64,000 bases of DNA, taken from contig BRKX01000019.1 in NCBI GenBank assembly GCA_026008535.1, forward strand, positions 27,532,977-27,596,976, in the 5' to 3' direction. Within the stretch, counting starts at the first letter, position 1; each line of letters starts with the position of its first letter. The translations under genes were made by a program, and so were the position numbers. Below the pieces are notes generated by a model that was given only the letters and a program-made list of their open reading frames with translations, did not search any database and was not told where the DNA came from. This document shows positions 11,755 to 22,594 of this stretch, one piece after another. The stretch comes from Perilla frutescens. Its lineage: Eukaryota; Streptophyta; Magnoliopsida; Lamiales; Lamiaceae.

Positions 11755-12508
11755 GGAGCCCTTGGGTTATATCACCAGATCTCGATTTCTTTTTTGAATG
11801 AAAGAAAAAAAAGAGAAAAGATCCAATCTCCTGGTCCCTGCGAAAAGGAAAAAGGAAGGGCAAAACAAGGGGGACAACGGCCATTTCCCCCAACTCCATG
11901 TATGAATGTGTGGTCCATATAGATATCCACCTATGTGGTACTTCATTGTACCATATATATAAGATCCATCTGTATAGATATCAAGTACATCTAGAAAGCT
12001 GTATGCTTTGGAAGAAGTTTGTACAGTTTAGGAAAGGGTCCTTGGAGATGGAAAATCCGACCGCCGGGGTTGATAAATTTATTCAATGACTAGAGTTAAA
12101 CTTGGATATATAGCCCAAAAATGTAGAACAAAAATTCATCTAGAAAGTCATATCGTATTATCATACCGCTGTCACGTTTAAGTTTTTCTTTCATTTTCCT
12201 AATTGAAGAAATAATTGGAAAATAAAACAACTTAATTTGAATCAGTATCGAAAGGAAGTGCTAAATAATTTTTTATATTTCTCAATTTCAATTATAACAA
12301 AACATATGAGTATATGTAAACCCCATAACATAAATTGTTCTACAGATATCTATTATTTAGATTCATTTCTTTTTTTTTTAATTTAATGAAAAAAGAACTC
12401 TCGGGAGAATCGATGACTGCATCTTTGAAAAATACTTCGAAGATGAACAATATAATTACCAGGAGTAAGTGCTATAGCCTGTTTCCAATACTCAGCAGCT
12501 TGATCAAA
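11755..12508. other. Plastid-derived patchwork (ycf3 and probable rpl2-intron pieces) inside the retrotransposon
   Basis: On the minus strand 12449-12508 encodes [20 protein letters not shown], a 20-residue match to my knowledge of plastid Ycf3 (third exon, a photosystem I assembly factor). Codons on both sides do not continue Ycf3, so only 60 bp are ycf3. About 11895-12030 resembles the end of the plastid rpl2 intron (phrases such as AAGTACATCTAGAAAGCTG and GTATGCTTTGGAAGAAG), from memory and less certain. The GC-richer stretch 11800-11900 also looks organellar. The SIRE-type sequence (CAACTGATCAGC, then TCAGTTCAAATTGG) resumes on both sides. This is a nuclear plastid insertion assembled from several fragments, not a working gene. 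Confidence 0.7.
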
Positions 12509-12509
12509 T

Positions 12510-13136
12510 AGTGTTTGCTGCTGCAGTTTGAGCGGCAAATGGTGAATCAGTTCAAATTGGAGAAGCGGCTCGTGATCAGCTGAAGCAAGTAGCTGAACTG
12601 AAGGAAAAGCTAGAAGCCATCTCAGCAAAAGAAAGAAATGAACTGAAAAGATATCTCAGTTGAAGCTGATCAAGCCAACTGGAGAATGCCAGATGTAGCC
12701 AAGTCATTTGATGATGTCAGCAACTCAAAGCCATGCGGAAGCTCATGAGAGATAGATTTGAATAGATAAGTTCAAATTTTACTTTGCTTAGTAGAACGGT
12801 AAAATGATGTGTCATACCATTGTTACCGTTGGACTCACTATCTCTCTTCATTTAATCCCAATGGATAAATTTTTGAGATTTAATCGATGGATTAATCGGA
12901 GCCGTTTGAATTAAGCCTCTCTCAAATTCTTATTACCGTTGGATTCTCTGTCTAAATTGAAGACTATAAATAAATTGACCAAACCCCTCTTTTCAGCCCA
13001 CTCAAAAGCCAATTAAACCTTCAAGCATTCCTCCTCAAAGCCTAAATTCAGAGATTAAATCAAGAGACACCCTTCTCTCAAAAAGCTCTAGAAAACTTCT
13101 TCAACCCTTCAAATGGCTCAGTTTGAAGGGTCCAAC
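12510..13136 (+). other. Post-pol region of the SIRE-like element
   Basis: Sequence rich in AACTGA/GAAGC phrases like the rest of the element, then a promoter-like part: TATAAATA at 12965-12972 followed by pyrimidine-rich untranslated-type sequence to an ATG at 13113 (MAQFEGSN), which runs straight into the LTR-like block. SIRE elements often have an extra region or frame here, but no recognisable env-like protein remains. Confidence 0.5.
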
Positions 13137-14956
13137 GAGAGAAAGAAAACAAAAGAGAGAGAAAAGAAAATAAGAGAAAATGAAAGAAAAAGATACCCAA
13201 CCGAAGAGCTGTTGAAAAAGAAAAACTGTAGCTTGTTTGCTAGATCAGTCAGCAAGTTAAGTAAAATTGAAAGATACCGGTTGAAGGCACCAGTTCAGAA
13301 GTGCCCAATTCCAGCGGAAGAAGAATACCGGCTGAAGATACTAGTTCAAGGCACCAGTTCAGAAGTGTCCAATTCGAGCTGAAGAGATTACCGGCTGAAG
13401 AGAGGACTTCCGTTTATAGTTGAAGAATACACCAGTCTGAGTTGAAGGATATGCCAGCTCAAGAGGATTCTAGCTGAAGAAGAATGCCAGCTAAAGAAGT
13501 ATACCAGTCCAAGGTGCGAGCTAAACGACATATCAGCTCAAGGAAGTTCCAGCTGAAGAATGAAGTTCCAGCTAAAGAAGTACCAATTTGATGGATATCA
13601 GCTGAAGACGCAGCAGATCAGATCATTAACTGAAGAAGCACCAGTATCTGTACTGAAGACCAGTCCAAAGAAGTTCCAGCTGAAAGGACACCAGTCCAAA
13701 ATACCAGCTGAAGAACACTGGTTCAAAATTGCCAGCAAGCAAATCCTACTGAAGCTCAGAAAGCATCAAGCCAAAGTCTAGAATTGCCACCTGAAGATGA
13801 TCTAAACTAGAGCTTACAAAACTGCCAACGATGTGCAGAACTAACAGTTGAAGAACTGAAGATTCCAACTGCCAACAGAAGTCCAGAACTGAAGATCAAG
13901 ATAGAAGCCGTAACTGAAATTAAAATTTTTGAAAAGCGAACATGAAGATCTTGTAGTTAATGCAACCAAGATCTTGAAACAAAAGCATCTCAGAAGAACA
14001 AAGGCTAGTCAATGGCTCTTTAAATGAAAGGCCCCTCAATGACTTTATCATTTATGATCACGCATTGATCAACAACTGTCACCAGCCACTCATCTATAAA
14101 AGACGAGTGACCCAGAAGATGGCCTTGACTTTTTGCTTAGAATTTTGGCAAAAGAATTTTTGCTCAGACTTTCTGCAAGACTTATTGCTAAGACTTTCAG
14201 CGAAGACATTTGCCAAAGCTCTAAAACCTCACGCTTAAATTCAGCAGAAGCAAAAGTCTAAATGAATAGAAGGAGCCAAACTTCTCACCAAGCTAGCTAT
14301 TTAAGAAATCTAGCCATACCACTCTCTCAGTTCTGTTTTAGACCGATCAACTACCCAGCTCAAGCCGAAGACGCGCAAAGGAGCACACCAGTTGATACCA
14401 ATTTCAAGATTGTATTCTAGAAGATCGAAAGATATCTAAAACCTTGTAAAGACGGGCAATAGCACCTAAAGTCTCAGCGAACAGTTGGGACTGTTAAGTG
14501 TGAGCTGTCGACCAGAAACCGGCTGAGGAGGCTGTTTTCATTGGATCGCCGCTTTCGGGACAACAATAGTTGAAAATGAGTCTGTGACTCGTAAAGTCAT
14601 TGATAGCCAGGTCCAACACCTGTCTTCACTATGTAACTGTAATAAAGGAGCTTTACACTTGCATAGTGAATTGCCCTTCTGCGGAAGGAAGAGAGGACGT
14701 AGAAGTTGAGCTTCGAACCTCTATAAAATTATTTGTGTGCTCTGCTCTGTTTACAGTTTTCAGTTGCATGATTTAACTGCAGACCTGAAGCACACACACA
14801 GCACTCCAAGCTAGCTGATCATCCTAACTGATCTCCTAAAAGCACAGATAACTTCGCGAGTCAAGGGCCCAGTCCATTCCGCATATTTTGTCTGAAATTT
14901 GGATCAGTTTATTCACCCCCTCTCTAAACTGATTCTGACTCGCCCTGGGACCAACA
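13137..14956 (+). repeat. 3' LTR of the SIRE-like element, 5' end missing
   Basis: Aligns with the 5' LTR from about 3668 to its end, including GATACCCARCCGAAGAGCTG, the CAGCTGAAG array, the TATA box (14095-14102) and the end CTGGGACCAACA. The first about 155 bp of the 5' LTR and a polypurine tract have no counterpart here; the LTR-like block is joined directly to promoter-like internal DNA near 13137. A deletion across the polypurine tract and LTR start explains this. Confidence 0.85.
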
Positions 14957-14961
14957 AGATG
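14957..14961. repeat. Target site duplication AGATG, right copy
   Basis: Identical to 3508-3512; fixes the right end of the SIRE-like element at 14956. Confidence 0.9.
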
Positions 14962-15433
14962 TACACAAGAGTACAAATTAGTTGAAAAAAATCATATTAT
15001 AAATTGTCATTACACGAGTAAAATAATTTTGTACACAAAACTACAAATTGGTTAACAATAGTTATTAATTCTACATATATTTTCTCAAAAATATAAAAAT
15101 AAAATATTAACTACATATTTATAACTAAAATAATGTATTAAATAATTGCTACGAAAAATTGTAAATTAATAATGTATAAATTGTGTAGTTGAAAATGGGG
15201 CTTCAAAAAATACATATGACATAAAATATATTTAATTATTCTATACACGTATATTGCTAAAATAGTGCGCTACTTATATTCCCCTCCCTACACACACACA
15301 CTAAATATTATATGTTATGTATTTAAAAATGATAAATTCTCAATATAACTTAAAATTTTATAATTAATTTAGTATAAAATATTGTCCGTGTATCGCACAT
15401 GAGATTTTCTAGTTATATTTAATTATATGATGG
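14962..15433. other. AT-rich intergenic DNA, no gene seen
   Basis: No open frame of note and no recognisable repeat boundary. Confidence 0.6.
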
Positions 15434-15444
15434 GAATCCATTTG

Positions 15445-15744
15445 AGAAAATTTCACTTTTGGTCCCATAGGACACGTTACTCTCCCATTTTAGTCTCCTC
15501 GATATCGATTTTGGTCCCAAAGATTCGAACTATCAGTTTTTACCACGCCGTGAGTACGTGTGTCACTTGCGACGCTTGCCGTCATTTCGATTAACAGACA
15601 TTAAATATTGAGGGACCAAAATTAATATTATATTGTCAAACTTATGTGACTAAAAGTTCTCGATTTTTTTGAAAAAGGTCTAAAATCGACATCGATGGAA
15701 GAGAGACTAGCGTGTTCTATAGGATTAAAAGTGAAAATTTTCTT
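15445..15744. mobile_element. 300-bp Mutator-type MITE
   Basis: Terminal inverted repeats of about 30 bp (AGAAAATTTCACTTTTGG at the left; the right end reads AAGAAAATTTTCACTTTTAA on the minus strand) are flanked by an 11-bp direct duplication GAATCCATTTG (15434-15444 and 15745-15755). The long duplication fits the Mutator superfamily. No coding capacity. Confidence 0.85.
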
Positions 15745-15913
15745 GAATCCATTTGTATAATAAGTGTATTATTTGATAAAGTTAATTATGGCAAATTTCT
15801 TAAAAGGTTACCAAATATAGTACTTATCTATCTATTTTTAACCCTTTGCAAATGTTTCCCTAATTGCAAGTAATAATATTTTCACGTTTTTAATTTTCTG
15901 ACAAATTATTCAA

Positions 15914-15972
15914 ATATACACACATGCGCATGCGCGCGCGCACGCCCACACACACACACACACACACACACA
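15914..15972. repeat. CA-rich, CG-alternating microsatellite
   Basis: ATGCGCATGCGCGCGCGC followed by a CA run: alternating purine-pyrimidine sequence that could adopt Z-DNA. It forms the left border of the next Mutator-like element. Confidence 0.8.
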
Positions 15973-15974
15973 TA

Positions 15975-17173
15975 GAGGAGGGGTTAGGTGAAAATCAATC
16001 ATAATGTGAGAACTAGGACCACATCTCACACTACATAATTCTAAAAAATTAAAGACCCAGATTTTATGAAAAAGGCGGTGGCAATTCTATAATATTTAAA
16101 AAGATTTTTTTCCCGCGGGGATATTAACGTAATTTGGTAATTCTTATAAAAATCGTGGAGGATTTGATAACAGATCTCATACTAATGAAGTATTATCATC
16201 ATGCTAACAAAGCATTATCGTTATGCTAATTAAAGTTTTCAAATATTGTTAGCGAAAAATATATTTTAAAAATTAATTATAAACCTAATTGAATTTAATA
16301 AACCTTAATTAAATGGAAGAAACCATAATAGGATGAAATAAATCTAATTAGATGAAATAAATATTGATTGGATGTGGTAAGTCCTAAATGAGTCGGAACA
16401 AATAATAATAATAATATATTTATACTACATTAGCATTATGGTTTTGCTTCATCAGCACTATGAATATACTATGTTAGCATATGACAATATTCTCTCAACA
16501 TACGTTATAAACCATAATTGGATGGGATAAACCATAATAATCAATTAGGAACTAAAAATGAAAAATTAAATTCAAAAAAAGTAATCATAATTAGATAGAA
16601 TAAACCATAATTGAGATGAAATAAACCATAATTGAGATTGAATAAACCCTAATAAATCTGTACTATGTTAGCATTATGATAATTCTTTATTAGCACAGTG
16701 AATACATTATGTTAGCATATGACAAATGCTTCGTAGCATACATTATCATATTTTATCATAATGTTGACGAAGAATTATTATATGTTAATGAAAGCAATTA
16801 CAACCTGGGCACACGTAAAAAAATATCTTTTGTATTTTTTATCCATATTTTTCATCAAAACATAACCTTTTGACATCTTAAATGAAAGAGCACGAAGAAA
16901 TCTTTAATTTGATATATTTTTTTTATGCGCATTAGATTAAAAACGAGCAACTAATGCTTGTTTAAAGTTTTAAAGATTTTTTTTTAATTGCTGACATCAT
17001 CATTTTTTAATGGGTTTGGACGAAAATAGTCATCTGTCCTTTATTTTTTGCCCTATTATTTACGAAAGTGCCACCATCTTTACATTTTAATCCCAACCAT
17101 TAGATCATTAAATTAGATGGTAGAGATGTGGTCCTAGTTCTCACACTACGAAAAAAGGTCTTATTTGATCCAT

Positions 17174-17177
<4 letters not shown>
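15975..17177. mobile_element. Non-autonomous Mutator-like element A, flanked by dinucleotide repeats
   Basis: The left end carries TGTGAGAACTAGGACCACAT; the right end, read on the minus strand, carries the same phrase after GTGAATGGATCAAATAAG. The inner border contains GCGGTGGCAATTCTATAAT and CGTAATTTGGTAATTC. The body has GTTAGCATTATG/AGCATATGA repeats. The element lies between a CA run and a (TA)n run. No coding capacity. The family call rests on the shared terminal architecture with elements B, C and D. Confidence 0.6.

Positions 17178-17214
<37 letters not shown>
17178..17214. repeat. (TA)n between elements A and B
   Basis: A pure TA run. The two elements face each other across it, with TTATTTGATCCA on the left and TGGATCAAATGAG on the right. 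Confidence 0.9.
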
Positions 17215-17219
<5 letters not shown>

Positions 17220-17392
17220 CAAATGAGAACCAAAGCCCCATATAAGAACAAGGAACTAATCTCCACCATCCATCCACAAAAAATGTGTGGTGTAGATCAA
17301 AAGTAACCCAAGGTGGCATTTTTATAATTTAAGGATTATTTTAATGAGGTTGGGGTAGTTTTGTAATTTGGCAAATGTGATTAAAATACTAG

Positions 17393-17393
<1 letters not shown>

Positions 17394-17440
<47 letters not shown>
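17394..17440. repeat. (CT)n microsatellite
   Basis: A CT run just upstream of 5'UTR-like sequence (CTTCATCGTTTCTTCAGCGG) in element B; pyrimidine runs are frequent in plant 5' leaders. Confidence 0.85.
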
Positions 17441-17442
<2 letters not shown>

Positions 17443-18215
17443 ACTCTTCATCGTTTCTTCAGCGGCTTCTTTGATTTCAACCCGCAGTAGACAAATTTGC
17501 TTCTTTGATTTCTGATATTTATCTGTTTTTTCATGTAATCAGATTTCAATTCTCCGCAATCGTTGTTCACGCCATTGTTATAAATTTTTTTAGAGTTTTT
17601 TTTGTTCGTTGTTCTTGGATGAAGACATTGGGTAAAAATCTGATTGTTATAGATTTTCCTAAGATTTTTTTCTTCGATGTGTTTTAGATTCGTTCGATAT
17701 TATTGATGATTTGATATATTTTTTCCGGATTAAAATGATTAGATGTGTTCGTTCATGTAATGTAATATATTTTTGGAAGTTGATTAAGTTGAAATTTTCA
17801 ATTTTCATGATCAACAGATGTTTCTAGTTCTTTTCTATTTGTTTGATGGCGTATTAGTCTATTGATTTCTGCAAATTGTGTTTTCTTATTACAATGTATC
17901 TGTGTTTATTTTGTCAGAATTGTTAGCATTACAACATGTCTTATTAGCACTACAAACGTTATTATTAGCACTACGAAACTAATTGTTAGCATTGTAAAAA
18001 CAAATGAGTATTATAAAAATATCTTGTTAACAGAGTATTGACACAATTGACACAATATTAACACTACTATTATAGGTTTTAGCATTTCTATAATTATTTT
18101 AGCATTACTGTGACTAGTTTTAGCATGATCGAAGAAGACATTAGTTTTAGCATTAACATGATTAGTTGTGTCTTAATTAATCTCTGACCTTTGATTACGA
18201 AATTAATAAGAATAT

Positions 18216-18834
18216 CAGTTGAAATGCCTATTTTAAGCTGATCCTATATCAAGAAAAAACTTTTCGCTATTTGGGGATGTTGTGTCATTTGATGCAACTT
18301 ATAGAACTAACATGTTAGTCTATTTATTATTTAGGTGTGTCATTCTATATTTTTAACAACTCCATACTAAAGTTATAGCACTGTTAGTTTAAGTTTTAGC
18401 ACTGTCATTTGCTTTTTTAGCATTGATTTTTGAATATTTAGTAGGTGACAATGTTAACATTCGTTATCTATTCAGTTGCGGTAAATATTATTTTTAGCAT
18501 TGTTTAGATTCATATTTAGCATTGTAGTTGTGTTTTATTATGATTGCTATCTTGCTCAGTTATGATAAAAAAAATATTTTAATAACAGAGATATGTACTT
18601 TTCTTATATTGATAGGTATTTAATGGTTTTTGCACCTTTTATTGGAAATGAAAATTATGTGAAGTTGAAGTGCTTCCACCTGATGTTGTGAAGACTAAAT
18701 TAAGGTAGTGGAAGTCGTCTAAAATAAAAAAGAGAGACGGTCGTTAAACACAAAAATAATCCTTTAAGGACCTGCAGAAAGTGCAACTAGAAATGTAGTC
18801 ACGATTTCAAGAACTATGTGAAGAAGTAGATTTT
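18216..18834 (+). pseudogene. FAR1/MULE-type transposase relic with one intron
   Basis: Codons 18216-18313 read QLKCLF, a stop where FAR1-type proteins have Trp, then ADPISRKNFSLFGDVVSF and DATYRTN. A GT-AG intron (18314-18615, 302 nt) splits the next codon, and the frame resumes with YLMVFAPFIGNENY, the normal continuation. The rest of the transposase and the SWIM finger are missing. The C-terminal tail returns as VEVLPPDVVKTK, GSGSRLK and LRTCRKCN with a C-terminal zinc-knuckle-like part, in shifting frames with stops. The family descends from Mutator-type transposases that bind element ends. This copy is clearly dead. Confidence 0.8.
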
Positions 18835-19545
18835 ATACTAATCATAATATAGTTTTTGTACTGCTAATAGTGACATACATACCATTGTAAAAAAAATGCT
18901 AACATGAGTGAACGATGATGATAATTCAATAAATTTCTGACAATGTTGTTCATGGTTGTTTATAATGTTCATAGCAACTTTTTCATGTTAATGCTAAACA
19001 AAAGTTATAATAATGCTAAAATGAGCAATGACAATGCTAAAACTTGTGAATGATAATGTTAATACACCAAAATGTACAACTAAATCATATAGTGTAAACA
19101 GTGTTAGGTTTTACATGTTCCGACAAGTTTTTCGATGCTAGCAAAACAAAATCAAACTGTTAAATCATCATGAAACAATGTTAACATGAGTGAATGATGT
19201 TGCTGATTCAATAGAATTCTAACAACGTTGTTGATTATTGATTTATAATGTTCATGGTAAGTTTTCATGATAATGCTAACAAGAGTTATGATAATGCTAA
19301 AATAAGTTATGACAGTACTAAAATTTGTGAATGATAATACTAATACTACAAAAGTCTCACTGTTTGAATTTTTTCAAAATTTTCCAATTTTGCCCTTACT
19401 AAGATTCACGAGCAGTAGACTTTCATGTTATTACGAAAATGCCACCGCATAGTGATTTTATTCTCGGTCGTACATCTTGATTGGATTAGATGGTGATGAC
19501 CGGTTCTTAATTCTCACATGGAGCCTAATTCTCACTAGAACCACT

Positions 19546-19548
<3 letters not shown>

Positions 19549-19580
<32 letters not shown>
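19549..19580. repeat. (TA)n at the right end of element B
   Basis: A pure TA run directly following CCACTCCC. Confidence 0.9.
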
Positions 19581-19583
<3 letters not shown>

Positions 19584-20935
19584 AGTCAGTTAGTTAGCAA
19601 ATGATAATATATAGTCCTGTTTAAATATTTTAATAATATAATTAATGCAAGTACGGTTTTCAGTATATTAAATATCCTAAGTTTTTTTAAATATAGTGTA
19701 AAAAGTGTAATATTTTAGGTTTCTAAGAATATTATATCTAATATTCAAATATCATATTTTTATTCATTACACTCAAAAGAATTAAAATAATTCTTAGAAA
19801 ATTTTAAAAATGCAATAAAACATATTTGCATCAAGTACGTTGTTAAAATATTTCAATAACAGTTTCATATTGTCATTTTGCCAACCATGCATATGCAACA
19901 TGTATATATATGATTGAAAAAATTGTGTTTATAATTGGGTAAGAAGAGTAAAGCAATGTCGGCATCTGATCAATAAATATAGATAATGATGCTTTTAATA
20001 TTCCACACCCCAACACAGTAACACTACTATTTATATTCCTATAGCTGCTTCTTTTTACAGTTGTGATTATAAATTCACGCCAGCCAAATCTGGAAGCCCC
20101 CTATAGGGTAATTAAATTTTCTACCTACGAGTTTTTGTTGCTCTAGATTCTCCACACACATCTATTTAGAACATCATTCTGATAAAATTATTACGTTTTT
20201 ATTTAAATATATTCACTTTTAAAAGTTATTAAAAATTTACAAATTTAATATTGGGTTAAAAGTATATATGGGCAATTTTAATTAAAAAATGGGATGGTTG
20301 GACAAGTTTTAAAACATAGGAGTTATTTGGGTAATATGTACTTACTTTACAATACACCCTTTGTATTGGATCCACAAAATCTGAAAAGTATGACACATTT
20401 GTACTTGATATACAAAAGGAAATAAATTCATGCACGTGTACATCTATAACCGACACAAAAATATCTACAAAACGGAATAAATTCAACTTAATGTATATCT
20501 ATAACTGCCCCCATGGTATATTTTTATGATCAGGATTTGAAAAACCAACCACCCGTGAATTCAAATCTCGACTGCAACCCACAACTCTATATCCCTCTCT
20601 GTTTCTAAAAATCCACGACTGCAACTCTCTCTCTCTCTCTCTCTCTAAAATCCACGACTGCAACCCGCAACCCTTCTCTCCCTCAAGAAGAAACCTACGA
20701 CTGCAACTATCTCTCCAGCCGCCGACTATGGAGCGAGCAACGGATCCATCATCGGAGACATCCACATCTTCTCTAGTTAGTTATTGTTTTGTTAGATTTA
20801 ATGCTTAGGTTACGGTTAATTTTTGTATAATATTCTTGGAATTTATATGTTATGTATGTTGATATGTTTGAATTTTTTTGATTTAAAGTTCAAAAATTGG
20901 TGCTTGATTTTGTGCGTGAGAATTGTAAGTTCTTA
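19581..20935. other. Intergenic DNA, no gene seen
   Basis: AT-rich except 20540-20765, a GC-richer stretch with CGACTGCAAC repeated four or five times around a short (CT)n (20630-20647). The open frames across it reflect this repeat. No recognisable protein motif. Confidence 0.55.
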
Positions 20936-20939
20936 GAAC

Positions 20940-21620
20940 ATTTTCAACATCGTAGGCTATATAAATGTAATCCATGCATTTTAAACAAATCGTACCTCAT
21001 ATAAATATAATCGTAGGCATTTAAAATGAATCGTAGCTCATATAAATAAAATCATATGCCATTTTAAAACAATTGTAGGCCATAATAGGATAACCGTAGG
21101 TCATTTTAAATTAATCGCAACCCTTTTAAATATAATCGTATGCTATCTAAATCGAATCGTACGCCATTCTACGATAATCGTAAGCCATTATGTGATAATT
21201 GTAGGCCATTATATGATAATCGTATGTCATTTTTATTTAATCGCGGCTCCTTTAAATATAATCGTATGCTTTCTAAATCAAATCGTAGGTCATTCTATCA
21301 TAATCTTGGGTCATTATATGATAATTGTGGGTCATTATATGATAAATCAAATCGAAAGTCATGGTATATTAATCGTAACCCTTTTAATTTATTTGTAGGT
21401 CATGGCAAATGAATCGTAGGCATACGATTGATATTTAAAAACAATCGTATGTGTACGATTAAAATTAAAACGTAATTATATGCATATGATTAATTGTAAA
21501 CGTTAATCTTATGCATATGAGTAAATTTATAATTTAATACAACCTTTACGATTAATTTAAAAAACCATTCGTAGCAAATTTTTTGTTAATTGTATGCATA
21601 ATTAATCGTATGCTTAATTG
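20940..21620. repeat. Degenerate minisatellite of AATCGTAGGCCATT units
   Basis: About 30 units of roughly 18-22 bp with core AATCGTAGGCCATT or AATCGTATGCCATT, joined by AT spacers such as TATATGATA and TTTAAATAT. Units decay toward both ends. Two overlapping open frames (21140-21412 and 21192-21398) are products of the repeat. Confidence 0.85.
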
Positions 21621-21889
21621 ATATAATTATTTTATTTTAAATTATAGCATATTATTCTTATAATTATTTCTAGAATTTAATTTTAAAAATTATTTTCTTA
21701 AACTGTGTATTTAAGCGGAACTAATTATTTATTCAATTTTTGAAAATTGTTGTTAGATTGATTGGATTAGACGGCTGCTGCAGAGACTTAGGCCGTCTAT
21801 GTCGGTCTATGTTAGGCCGGCAGTACTTCAGATGATTAGAACGACATTCTTCATCAAATTAGAATATATTAATTAGGTTTTTCTTCATC

Positions 21890-22428
21890 CATTTATGAGT
21901 TATACCTTATGCTAACGATGAATTATCATATGCTTACATAGTTTATTTGCAGTGCAAATAAAACAATATCATTATGCTAATGTTGTATATTTATATTGCT
22001 ATTAAGGTTTATTCCATCTAATTATGGTTTATAATTAATTTTTAAAATTTAATTCTATTTTTCAGATCATTGGAGTTTATTATATCTGAATTATAATTTA
22101 TTTCATCCCATTATAATTTATAATTACTCTTTAGAATTTAATTTTTCGTTATCAATATGAGAAAAACTTTCATTAGCATAACGATAACGATTCGTTAGCA
22201 TGATGATAATACTTCGTTAGCATCACGATATGTTATCAAATCCTCCGCGATTTTTATAAGAATTATCAAATTACGTTAATGCCCCCGCGAAAAACTTATC
22301 AAATATTATAGAATTGCCACCACTCCTATTAAGCAAATCTAGGCAATAGATGTTTATTGATTGTATTGTATGGTGTGAGATGGGTTTCTAGTTCTTACAC
22401 TAGGATTGGTTTGCACTATAGCCACCCC
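21890..22428 (-). mobile_element. Mutator-like element C, one terminal part
   Basis: On the minus strand it begins GGGGTGGCTATAGTGCAAAC next to (TA)n (22429-22440) and continues GTGGCAATTCTATAATATTT and ATCGCGGAGGATTTGATAAC, closely matching the left part of element A (about 16065-16260) in inverse orientation. Its other end was not found in 19581-21890. Confidence 0.55.
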
Positions 22429-22594
22429 TATATATATATCATATATATATGTATATTTTAATGAAATGTATAAATAAAAAGAAAACAGCCCAAAAAAACT
22501 TAAAAATCCCAGATATCACAAGTCGATAACTTAGGGGACCAGAGCATCATTAAAACCCATATGGAAAATCCAGAGTAGGAAAAATATATGGGAA

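Larger units (their letters stand above)
3513..14956 (+). mobile_element. SIRE-like Ty1/copia LTR retrotransposon, defective
   Basis: An 11.4-kb element bounded by TGTTAG at 3513 and CCAACA at 14956, flanked by a perfect 5-bp duplication AGATG (3508-3512 and 14957-14961). A primer site complementary to initiator Met-tRNA follows the 5' LTR. The order is gag, protease, integrase, reverse transcriptase, RNase H, which is the copia order. Long LTRs, a large gag with a coiled-coil extension and an extra region between pol and the 3' LTR point to the SIRE/Maximus lineage. Every coding domain carries stops or frameshifts, so it is dead. The two LTRs differ at many positions and by indels, so the insertion is not recent. 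Plastid-derived DNA sits between pol and the 3' LTR, and the 3' LTR lacks its first part. Confidence 0.93.
17215..19548 (+). mobile_element. Mutator-like element B in (TA)n, carrying a FAR1-type transposase relic
   Basis: The left end reads GGATCAAATGAGAACCAAAG; the right end on the minus strand reads GGTTCTAGTGAGAATTAGGC. The ends continue as imperfect inverted repeats through CACCATC. Both sides are (TA)n. Inside are a (CT)n tract (17394-17440), promoter/5'UTR-like sequence, many AGCATTA phrases and fragments of a FAR1/MULE-type transposase with one intron. At 2.33 kb it looks like an internally deleted autonomous element. Confidence 0.65.

Noticed and set aside
12383..12628. Functional ycf3 copy
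   Set aside because: Only 20 residues match and flanking codons do not continue the protein; it is a fragment of plastid DNA.
20499..20765. Minus-strand 88-codon frame rich in Arg/Glu/Ser
   Set aside because: Follows the (CT)n and CGACTGCAAC repeat; no recognisable motif.
21140..21412. Tyr/Asn-rich 90-codon frame
   Set aside because: Read from the AATCGTAGGCCATT minisatellite, open in two frames at once.
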